Source: an uncultured Burkholderiales bacterium
GTDB lineage: Bacteria; Pseudomonadota; Gammaproteobacteria; Burkholderiales; Burkholderiaceae_E
DNA length: 5,413 bases
NCBI GenBank assembly: GCA_903898725.1
Contig: CAIUGQ010000103.1
Location: forward strand, 1 to 5,413
Direction of reading: 5' to 3'
The notes beneath the pieces are model-generated. The model did not search any database and was not told the origin of the DNA. It was given only the letters and a program-made list of their open reading frames with translations. Every line of letters starts with the position of its first letter. Position 1 is the stretch's first letter. This document shows, in pieces, positions 1 through 5,413 of the stretch. The position numbers and the translations under genes are program-made.

Positions 1-168
1 CCGCCCCCGGTCGAGCCGCCGCCGCCGCCGCCGGCCCCGCCGCCCACCACGCCGCCGCCGCCGGCCCCGCCGCCGACGACGACCACGAGCGAGCGGCCCA
101 CCACCCCCGCACCGGTGCCGGTGCCGGTGCCGGTCACGCCGGTCGTCACGCCGCCCGCGGCCTGCTGA
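1..168 (+). CDS. C-terminal end of an unidentified protein with a proline-rich tail (5' truncated by window)
   Basis: Frame +1 is open from the first base to a TGA at 166-168 and gives 55 residues made almost only of Pro, Thr, Val and Ala, ending in PPAAC. The tail has three parts: a ten-residue unit PPPPAPPPTT present twice in tandem (residues 8-17 and 18-27 of the visible part), a short polar patch TTTTSERPTT, and a PVPVPVPV stretch. Such low-complexity tails are typical of extended, disordered segments in periplasmic, envelope-spanning or secreted proteins, but the functional domain lies upstream of the window and I cannot name the family. The reading frame is supported by the in-phase repeat and by a strong hairpin about 33 bases after the stop. 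Because CCG-rich DNA stays open in several frames by chance, coding status is likely but not certain. Confidence 0.6.
   Translation, partial: PPPVEPPPPPPAPPPTTPPPPAPPPTTTTSERPTTPAPVPVPVPVTPVVTPPAAC
22..81 (+). repeat. Tandem 30-base repeat, two copies, coding for PPPPAPPPTT
   Basis: Bases 22-51 and 52-81 are head-to-tail copies that differ at only two third-codon positions (CCC versus CCG, ACC versus ACG), so the encoded ten residues are identical. This points to duplication within the proline-rich tail followed by silent change. Confidence 0.75.
112..135 (+). repeat. Short hexamer repeat (CCGGTG three times, then CCGGTC) encoding Pro-Val pairs
   Basis: Four consecutive hexamers encode PVPVPVPV; three are exact CCGGTG and the last ends in C. 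The array sits in frame in the tail of the upstream protein and could vary in copy number by slippage without shifting the frame. Confidence 0.7.
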
Positions 169-201
169 GCCGAGCCCGGGGCCGCGTCGCGCGCACGGCT
201 T

Positions 202-229
202 CGCTGGCGGCCCTTCGGGGCCGTCGGCG
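202..229 (+). terminator. Strong UUCG-loop hairpin, candidate terminator of the upstream gene
   Basis: Bases 208-213 (CGGCCC) pair perfectly with 218-223 (GGGCCG) around a TTCG loop closed by C-G, the very stable C(UUCG)G tetraloop. The stem continues outward from 207/224 to 202/229 with four Watson-Crick pairs and two G-U wobbles, about 12 pairs in all. It begins about 33 bases after the stop of the first gene and lies before the next gene. There is no T tract after it (only TTCC), so it may be an intrinsic terminator of the weak-U type common in GC-rich genomes, or an mRNA 3'-end stabiliser. Confidence 0.55.
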
Positions 230-266
230 CTTCCGGCCGTCGCAAGGCTGCATCGGACGTCGCGAC

Positions 267-272
267 TAGAAT
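267..272 (+). promoter_or_regulatory. Possible -10 element (TAGAAT) for the yqaA-like gene
   Basis: TAGAAT is an isolated AT-rich hexamer in very GC-rich DNA, 36 bases before the ATG at 308. It would give a 5' leader of roughly 28 bases. I find no convincing -35 hexamer 16-18 bases upstream, so the call rests on the -10 match and position alone. Confidence 0.35.
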
Positions 273-307
273 GGGCCGCCGGCATCGACCGGCCTGTCGC
301 GACGCCC

Positions 308-799
308 ATGGAACTCCTCCTCGAACGCCTGATCGACTGGTTTGCGCTGCCGAAGAACGGGCTCTCGAGTGTCTTCGTCGTCGCGTTCGTCTCGGCGACG
401 CTGCTGCCGCTCGGCTCGGAGCCCGCGGTCTTCGGGTTCGTCAAGCTCAACCCGGATGCGTTCTGGCTGACCGTCGCGGTCGCGACCGCCGGCAACACGC
501 TGGGCGGCATCGTCGACTACTGGATGGGCTATGGCGCGAAGGTGGCGGTCGGCCACCGCGAGGGCACCCGCTGGTTCGGCTGGCTCGCCCGCTTCGGGCC
601 GAAGTTCCTGCTGCTCTCGTGGCTGCCCGCGGTCGGCGATCCGCTGTGTGCGCTCGCCGGCTGGCTCAAGCAGCCGTTCTGGCCCTGCGTGCTGTACATG
701 GCGATCGGCAAGTTCCTGCGCTACACGACGATGACCGCCGCGCTGCTCTGGGTGCCGGACGACTGGTGGTCGAAGCTGCTGTCGCCGTTCACCGGCTGA
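308..799 (+). CDS. yqaA: YqaA family inner-membrane protein (DedA/SNARE-associated superfamily)
   Basis: This 163-residue hydrophobic protein matches what I recall of E. coli YqaA (about 142 residues) in motif order. SATLLPLGSE at 29-38 and GNTLGGIVDYWMGY at 62-75 come first, followed by FLLLSWLPAVGDPLCALAGW at 100-119 and GKFLRY at 134-139. Likely membrane segments are about 20-45, 53-76, 98-120 (probably partly re-entrant) and 124-148. In the related DedA proteins the equivalents of the E/P, G-G and F..R..P..R motifs are linked to lipid flipping and proton-dependent membrane homeostasis; here Trp105 and Asp111 sit near where DedA proteins carry arginines, as in YqaA itself. The precise function of YqaA is not established, so I assign none. 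The ATG at 308 is the first plausible start in frame but has no clear Shine-Dalgarno sequence. Gaps of 139 and 123 bases on either side suggest its own transcription unit. Confidence 0.93.
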   Translation: MELLLERLIDWFALPKNGLSSVFVVAFVSATLLPLGSEPAVFGFVKLNPDAFWLTVAVATAGNTLGGIVDYWMGYGAKVAVGHREGTRWFGWLARFGPKFLLLSWLPAVGDPLCALAGWLKQPFWPCVLYMAIGKFLRYTTMTAALLWVPDDWWSKLLSPFTG

Positions 800-808
800 G
801 ATCGCGAT

Positions 809-827
809 CCCCCACGGGCCGTCGGGG
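809..827 (+). terminator. Weak hairpin after the yqaA-like gene
   Basis: CCCC (809-812) can pair with GGGG (824-827), and ACG (814-816) with CGT (820-822), around a C-C mismatch and a three-base loop. It starts 10 bases after the TGA at 797-799. There is no T tract and the stem is short, so this is only a possible termination or mRNA-end structure. Confidence 0.25.
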
Positions 828-841
828 AACCCCGGCGCGGC

Positions 842-847
842 TACAAT
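842..847 (+). promoter_or_regulatory. Likely -10 element (TACAAT) for the large dehydrogenase gene
   Basis: TACAAT in the context GGCTACAATCCGG is a close match to the sigma-70 -10 consensus and the form often seen before genes in GC-rich Betaproteobacteria. It lies 75 bases before the ATG at 923, implying a leader of roughly 65-70 bases. No good TTGACA-like -35 is present 16-18 bases upstream, so promoter strength or a need for an activator cannot be judged. No operator palindrome is evident. Confidence 0.45.
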
Positions 848-922
848 CCGGCTTTTGGACCGGTCGTCGGGCCCCGGCCAGCCCGCCGGCCTCGACACCG
901 TCCCCGGACGGATGTCCCCCCG

Positions 923-3900
923 ATGAACGCCCCGCTCCTCCCGGCTCTCGCCACGCGACCCGCCGACGCGCCCGCCCGACTGCGGGAGATCCCGTACAAC
1001 TACACCTCGTTCTCCGATCGCGAGATCGTGATGCGTGTGCTCGGCGCCGAGGCGTGGGGCATCGTCGAGGAACTCCGCGGCGAGCGCCGGACCGGTCGCT
1101 CGGCCCGGATGCTGTACGAGGTGCTCGGCGACATCTGGGTCGTCCAGCGCAATCCGTTCCTGCAGGACGACCTGCTCGACAACCCGAAGCGGCGTGCCGC
1201 GCTGATCGAGGCGCTGCAGCACCGGCTGCGCGAGATCGAGCGCCGGCGCGATGCCGACGGACCCACAGGGGCTCCGGCCGCCGACGATCCCCGTCCCGCC
1301 GTGCTGCGCGCCGACCGGGTGGCCCGACTGCTGGCGCTCGCCCGCGAGGCCGTCGGCCGATTCGAAGCCGACTTCACCCGCACCGCCGAGCTGCGTGCCC
1401 GTGCGCTCAAGCGGCTGTCGCGCATCACCCGTCGCGACAACATCCGCTTCGACGGCATGTCGCGCGTCTCGCACGTCACCGACGCGACCGACTGGCGCGT
1501 CGAGTATCCGTTCGTCGTGCTCGCGCCCGACACCGAGGCCGAGGTCGCGGCGATGGTCGCCGGCTGCATCGAGCTCGGCCTGACGATCATCCCGCGCGGC
1601 GGCGGCACTGGCTACACGGGCGGTGCGATCCCCCTCACGCCGCTGGCGGCGGTCATCAACACCGAGAAGCTGATCGGCCTGGGCCCGGTCGAGCGCCTGC
1701 GCCTGCCCGGCGTCGACGCCGAGGTCGCGACGATCTTCTCCGAGGCCGGCGTGGTCACCAAGCGGGTGACCGACGCGGCCGACGCCGCGGGGCTGGTCTT
1801 CGCGGTCGACCCGACCTCGCTCGAGGCCTCCTGCATCGGCGGCAACATCGCGATGAACGCCGGCGGCAAGAAGGCCGTCCTCTGGGGCACCGCGCTCGAC
1901 AACCTCGCCTGGTGGCGGATGGTCGATCCGCAGGGCGACTGGCTCGAGGTCACCCGCCTCGAGCACAACCGCGGCAAGATCCACGACGTGCCGCTCGCGC
2001 GCTTCGCGCTCGCCTGGTATGCACCGTCCCAGCTCGGCGCCGACGGCGTGATGCGCGGCGAGCCGACCCGTCGCGAGACGCTGGAGATCGAGGGCGCGCG
2101 TTTCCGCAAGCAGGGCCTGGGCAAGGACGTCACCGACAAGTTCCTCGCGGGTCTGCCCGGCGTGCAGAAGGAGGGCTGCGACGGCCTGATCACCTCGGCG
2201 CGCTGGGTGCTGCACCGGATGCCGCGGCAGGTCCGCACGGTGTGCCTGGAGTTCTTCGGCCAGGCCAAGGACGCGGTGCCCTCGATCGTCGAGATCAAGG
2301 CCTACCTCGACCGCCAGCCGTTCGGCGCCATCCTCGCCGGACTCGAGCACCTCGACGAGCGCTACCTGCGCGCGGTCGGCTACGCCACCAAGTCGCGGCG
2401 CGGCGGCCTGCCGAAGATGGTGCTGATCGGCGACATCGTCGGCGACGACGAGGAGTCGGTGGCGAAGGCCACCTCGGAGGTCGTGCGCCTGGCCAATGGC
2501 CGCTCGGGCGAGGGCTTCGTCGCGGTCTCGCCCGAGTCGCGCAAGACCTTCTGGGCCGATCGCGCGCGCACCGCCGCGATCGCGCGCCACACCAACGCGT
2601 TCAAGATCAACGAGGACGTGGTCATCCCGCTGCCCCGGATGGCCGAGTACACCGAGGGCATCGAGCGCATCAACATCGAGCTGTCGACCCGCAACAAGCT
2701 CGCGGTGATCGACGCGCTCGAGGGGCTGCTGGCGACCGACCCTGCCACGCTGCCGCTCGGCAAGGCCGACGACGTCTCCGGCCCCGATGCCCGCCTGCCC
2801 ATCGAGATGCTCGCCGAGCGGCTCGCGCAGGCCCGCGACCTGGCGGCCGCGGTGCGCTCGCGCTGGGAGTTCCTGCTCGAGGCGATCGACGCGCCGCTGA
2901 TGCAGGCCACCTCCGCGCTCGAGTCGCTCGGGCTGCAGGCCGCGGCCGCCGAGGCGCGCCGACGCGCCGCCCGCGACCCGCAGGCGCGCCTCTTCCACCT
3001 GCTCCAGGACCGCACGATCCGCGTCTCCTGGAAGCTCGAGCTGCTCGCGCCGCTGTCCGAGATCTTCTCCGGCCAGGCCTTCCGGCCGATCCTCGAGCGC
3101 GCGGTCGCGCTGCACAAGTCGACGCTGCGCAGCCGCGTCTTCGTCGCGCTGCACATGCACGCCGGCGACGGCAACGTGCACACCAACCTGCCGGTCAATT
3201 CCGACGACTACGGAATGCTGCAGGAGGCCTACCGTGCGGTCGACCGGATCATGGCGCTCGCGCGCAGCCTCGACGGCGTGATCTCCGGCGAGCACGGCAT
3301 CGGCATCACCAAGCTCGAGTACCTGACCGACGCCGAGATCCGCGACTTCCGCGACTACAAGCAGCGCATCGATCCGGAAGGGCGCTTCAACAAGGGCAAG
3401 CTGATGCAGGGCGGCGACCTGCGCGACGCCTACACGCCGAGCTTCGGCCTGATGGGCGCCGAGTCGCTGATCCTGCAGCAGTCGGACATCGGCTCGATCG
3501 CCGACTCCATCAAGGACTGCCTGCGCTGCGGCAAGTGCAAGCCGGTGTGCGCCACCCATGTGCCGCGCGCCAACCTGCTCTACAGCCCACGCAACAAGAT
3601 CCTCGCCACCTCGCTGCTCATCGAGGCCTTCCTCTACGAGGAGCAGACGCGCCGCGGCGTGTCGATCCGGCACTGGGACGAGTTCGGCGACGTTGCCGAC
3701 CACTGCACGGTCTGCCACAAGTGCGAAGCCCCGTGCCCGGTCGACATCGACTTCGGCGACGTCTCGATGGCGATGCGCAACCTGCTGCGCAAGATGGGGC
3801 AGAAGCGCTTCAACCCCGGCACCGCCGCGTCGATGTTCTTCCTCAACGCGACCAGCCCCGGCACGATCAACGTCGCCCGCAAGGTGATGATCGACTGGGG

Positions 3901-4960
3901 CTACACCGCGCAGCGCATCGCGCACGAGGTGCTCAAGGCGCCGGCCAAGGCACAGACCGCGGCGCCGCCGGCGACCGTCGGCCGTCCGAAGTTCACCGAG
4001 CAGGTGGTGCACTTCGTCAACAAGAAGATGCCGGGCAACCTGCCCAAGAAGGCCGCGCGCGCACTCCTCGACATCGAGGACGCGCGCTACGTGCCCGTGA
4101 TCCGCGACCCGAAGGCGAGCGTCGACGCCGAGGCGGTCTTCTACTTCCCGGGCTGCGGCTCCGAGCGCCTGTTCTCGCAGGTCGGCCTGGCCACGCAGGC
4201 GATGCTCTGGCATGTCGGCGTGCAGACCGTGCTGCCGCCGGGCTACCTGTGCTGCGGCTATCCGCAGCGCGGCTCGGGCCAGTTCGACAAGGCCGAGAAG
4301 ATCATCACCGACAACCGGGTGCTGTTCCACCGGGTCGCCAACACGCTGAACTACCTCGACATCAAGACCGTCGTGGTGTCCTGCGGCACCTGCCACGACC
4401 AGCTGCAGAAGTACGAGTTCGAGAAGATCTTCCCCGGCTGCAGGATCCTCGACATCCACGAGTTCCTGATGGAGAAGGGCGTGCGCCTCGAGGGCGTGAC
4501 CGGCACCCGGTACATGTACCACGACCCCTGCCACAGCCCGATGAAGCAGCATCAGCCGCTCAAGGTCGTCAACACGCTGATGAATGCCGAGCTCAACGGC
4601 CGGGTCGAGAAGAACGACCGCTGCTGCGGCGAGTCGGGCACGCTCGCGGTCACGCGGCCCGACATCTCCACGCAGATCCGCTTCCGCAAGGAGGAGGAGA
4701 TGACGCGCGCGGCCGCCTCGATCCGAGCCGGCGACCAGGCGGCGCCGGTGGCGACGCGGGGCGAGGCCTTCGACGGCCCGGTGAAGGTGCTGACCTCGTG
4801 CCCGTCCTGCCTGCAGGGCCTGTCGCGCTACGAGGGCGATGCGGCGGTCGAGGCCGACTACATCGTCGTCGAGATCGCGAAGCACGTGCTCGGCAAGGAG
4901 TGGATGCCCGACTACGTGAAGCGGGCGAACGAGGGCGGGATCGAGCGGGTGCTGGTGTGA
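923..4960 (+). CDS. DUF3683-type FAD-linked 2-hydroxyacid dehydrogenase fused to a 4Fe-4S/CCG iron-sulfur module
   Basis: The 1345-residue product reads as a one-chain GlcD plus GlcF. Residues 20-150 resemble DUF3683 (IPYNYTSFSDREIV at 23-36). A PCMH-type FAD domain covers about 190-335, with PRGGGTGYTGGA at 224-235 and IGGNIAMNAGG at 305-315. The FAD-oxidase C domain carries a probable substrate segment (T550, K561), HAGDGNVHTN at 746-755 and SGEHG at 788-792. By analogy with human D-2-hydroxyglutarate dehydrogenase, H746, H753 and E790 would bind metal, and N755 and H791 would be catalytic. Two CxxCxxCxxxC motifs (C866-C876, C928-C938) should hold 4Fe-4S clusters. After an Ala/Pro linker (1006-1020) come two CCG domains: C1078, C1110-C1111, C1154/C1157; and C1203, C1234-C1235, C1293/C1296. 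I infer oxidation of a D-2-hydroxyacid with electrons passed to a respiratory acceptor; the exact substrate cannot be read from the sequence. No signal peptide or membrane span is visible, so it is probably cytoplasmic or peripheral. GGACGG at 906-911 is a weak ribosome site for this ATG. D-lactate, glycolate and D-2-hydroxyglutarate are all possible substrates; YdiJ is a related fusion. Confidence 0.96.
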   Translation: MNAPLLPALATRPADAPARLREIPYNYTSFSDREIVMRVLGAEAWGIVEELRGERRTGRSARMLYEVLGDIWVVQRNPFLQDDLLDNPKRRAALIEALQHRLREIERRRDADGPTGAPAADDPRPAVLRADRVARLLALAREAVGRFEADFTRTAELRARALKRLSRITRRDNIRFDGMSRVSHVTDATDWRVEYPFVVLAPDTEAEVAAMVAGCIELGLTIIPRGGGTGYTGGAIPLTPLAAVINTEKLIGLGPVERLRLPGVDAEVATIFSEAGVVTKRVTDAADAAGLVFAVDPTSLEASCIGGNIAMNAGGKKAVLWGTALDNLAWWRMVDPQGDWLEVTRLEHNRGKIHDVPLARFALAWYAPSQLGADGVMRGEPTRRETLEIEGARFRKQGLGKDVTDKFLAGLPGVQKEGCDGLITSARWVLHRMPRQVRTVCLEFFGQAKDAVPSIVEIKAYLDRQPFGAILAGLEHLDERYLRAVGYATKSRRGGLPKMVLIGDIVGDDEESVAKATSEVVRLANGRSGEGFVAVSPESRKTFWADRARTAAIARHTNAFKINEDVVIPLPRMAEYTEGIERINIELSTRNKLAVIDALEGLLATDPATLPLGKADDVSGPDARLPIEMLAERLAQARDLAAAVRSRWEFLLEAIDAPLMQATSALESLGLQAAAAEARRRAARDPQARLFHLLQDRTIRVSWKLELLAPLSEIFSGQAFRPILERAVALHKSTLRSRVFVALHMHAGDGNVHTNLPVNSDDYGMLQEAYRAVDRIMALARSLDGVISGEHGIGITKLEYLTDAEIRDFRDYKQRIDPEGRFNKGKLMQGGDLRDAYTPSFGLMGAESLILQQSDIGSIADSIKDCLRCGKCKPVCATHVPRANLLYSPRNKILATSLLIEAFLYEEQTRRGVSIRHWDEFGDVADHCTVCHKCEAPCPVDIDFGDVSMAMRNLLRKMGQKRFNPGTAASMFFLNATSPGTINVARKVMIDWGYTAQRIAHEVLKAPAKAQTAAPPATVGRPKFTEQVVHFVNKKMPGNLPKKAARALLDIEDARYVPVIRDPKASVDAEAVFYFPGCGSERLFSQVGLATQAMLWHVGVQTVLPPGYLCCGYPQRGSGQFDKAEKIITDNRVLFHRVANTLNYLDIKTVVVSCGTCHDQLQKYEFEKIFPGCRILDIHEFLMEKGVRLEGVTGTRYMYHDPCHSPMKQHQPLKVVNTLMNAELNGRVEKNDRCCGESGTLAVTRPDISTQIRFRKEEEMTRAAASIRAGDQAAPVATRGEAFDGPVKVLTSCPSCLQGLSRYEGDAAVEADYIVVEIAKHVLGKEWMPDYVKRANEGGIERVLV

Positions 4961-5413
4961 GCGCGGCTGCGCCGGTCTCGGGCATGACCGGCGAGTGTCG
5001 CGTCGCCGTCGTCACCGGCGGCGCGCGAGGCATCGGTCTCGAGGTCGGACGCTGGTTCCTCGCGCACGGGCATAGCGTCGTGCTGCTCGACCGTGACGTC
5101 GAGACGCTCGCGGCCGCGGTCTCGGCGCTGGCGAGCGAGGGCGAGGTGATCGGCCTGCCCTGCGACGTCTCCGACGAGGCGCAGGTCGAGGCCGCCGCGC
5201 GCGAGGTCGACGCACGCTTCGGCCGCGTCGACGCGCTGGTGAACAACGCCGGCGTCGCGGTCTTCGAGCACATCCAGAAGACGAGCTTCGCGCAGTGGCG
5301 CGACGTGATGGCGACCAACCTCGACGGCGTGTTCCTCTGCACGCAGGTGTTCGGCGCCCGCATGCAGGCACGCGGGCGCGGCGCGATCGTCAACGTCGCA
5401 TCCATCTCGGGCC
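4957..5413 (+). CDS. Short-chain dehydrogenase/reductase (SDR), 3' end beyond window
   Basis: The frame encodes a classical SDR Rossmann fold. Numbered from the ATG at 4984, it has the cofactor loop TGGARGIG at 11-18, D36 at the end of strand 2 (VVLLDRD), CDV at 60-62, NNAG at 87-90, the structural N112 and the catalytic serine S140 in NVASISG. The YxxxK pair lies beyond the window. An acidic residue after strand 2 usually means NAD(H) rather than NADP(H) is preferred; substrate cannot be predicted, and FabG-like or 3-hydroxyacyl dehydrogenase roles are both open. I chose the GTG at 4957 because it overlaps the preceding TGA as GTGA and has GAGCGGG seven bases upstream, which favours translational coupling. 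The ATG at 4984, in the same frame, gives a more usual six-residue lead before the first strand but lacks a ribosome site. The gene is almost certainly co-transcribed with the large dehydrogenase. Confidence 0.94.
   Translation, partial: MSAAAPVSGMTGECRVAVVTGGARGIGLEVGRWFLAHGHSVVLLDRDVETLAAAVSALASEGEVIGLPCDVSDEAQVEAAAREVDARFGRVDALVNNAGVAVFEHIQKTSFAQWRDVMATNLDGVFLCTQVFGARMQARGRGAIVNVASISG

Noticed and set aside
1..135. CCG-rich direct repeats as a CRISPR array or regulatory repeat
   Set aside because: There are no unique spacers; the units are contiguous, in frame, and explained by a proline-rich protein tail.
824..847. GGGAAC at 824-829 with TACAAT as an extracytoplasmic-sigma promoter
   Set aside because: GGGAAC only partly resembles a sigma-E -35, and TACAAT is a sigma-70-type -10 rather than a sigma-E-type one; the match is within chance for GC-rich DNA.
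912..914. ATG at 912 as the start of the large dehydrogenase
   Set aside because: It is 11 bases before the ATG at 923 and therefore in another frame.
1000..1608. Minus-strand open frame opposite the DUF3683-like region
   Set aside because: The translation is Ser/Arg-rich and featureless, and the sense strand is a continuous, motif-bearing coding sequence.
266..4885. Minus-strand open frame of 1539 codons as a real gene
   Set aside because: It lies exactly codon-in-register opposite two genes with clear family motifs, runs through the gap between them, starts at GTG, and gives a low-complexity Arg/Ala/Asp-rich translation. It is a by-product of GC-rich codon use.
923..4960. Naming the large enzyme specifically as D-lactate dehydrogenase, glycolate oxidase or D-2-hydroxyglutarate dehydrogenase
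   Set aside because: The metal and cofactor motifs are shared by all these enzymes, and neither the neighbours nor the visible residues settle the substrate.
4650..5405. Minus-strand open frames over the end of the large gene and the SDR
   Set aside because: Their translations are Arg/Ser/Pro/Ala-rich with no motif, while the + strand carries an unmistakable SDR with its cofactor, NNAG and catalytic-serine motifs.

Overview
The window is high-GC DNA (roughly 70% by eye) that reads as ordinary proteobacterial chromosome, most likely Betaproteobacteria such as Burkholderiales or relatives. That placement rests on three things: the giant flavin/iron-sulfur dehydrogenase with an N-terminal DUF3683-type region, an architecture I associate mainly with Betaproteobacteria; the TACAAT and TAGAAT -10-like hexamers standing alone in GC-rich intergenic DNA; and the near absence of TTA, CTA and TCA codons. 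It is an inference, not a proof. I see no mobile element, tRNA, rRNA, CRISPR array or phage signal.

Layout, all genes on the + strand. (1) 1-168: the last 55 codons of an unidentified protein with a repetitive Pro/Thr/Val tail. (2) 169-307: an intergenic gap holding a strong hairpin with a UUCG loop (candidate terminator) and a weak -10-like hexamer. (3) 308-799: a small multi-span inner-membrane protein of the YqaA family (DedA/SNARE-associated superfamily). (4) 800-922: a gap with a weak hairpin and a TACAAT hexamer. (5) 923-4960: the dominant feature, a 1345-residue fusion enzyme. It joins an N-terminal DUF3683-like region, a PCMH-type FAD-binding domain, an FAD-oxidase C-terminal domain with a metal site, two 4Fe-4S motifs and two CCG cysteine-rich domains. 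In effect it is a GlcD-like flavoprotein and a GlcF-like iron-sulfur protein in one chain. (6) 4957-5413: the 5' part of a short-chain dehydrogenase/reductase (SDR), probably starting at a GTG that overlaps the preceding stop codon and cut by the window edge.

How they work together: the large enzyme should oxidise a D-2-hydroxyacid (lactate, glycolate or 2-hydroxyglutarate type) at FAD and pass electrons through its clusters to a respiratory acceptor. The SDR is probably co-transcribed and translationally coupled to it, and an aspartate after its second strand suggests NAD(H) use. A shared pathway is plausible but not shown. The yqaA-like gene appears to be a separate unit. The large dehydrogenase is the item most worth attention; the rest is conventional.
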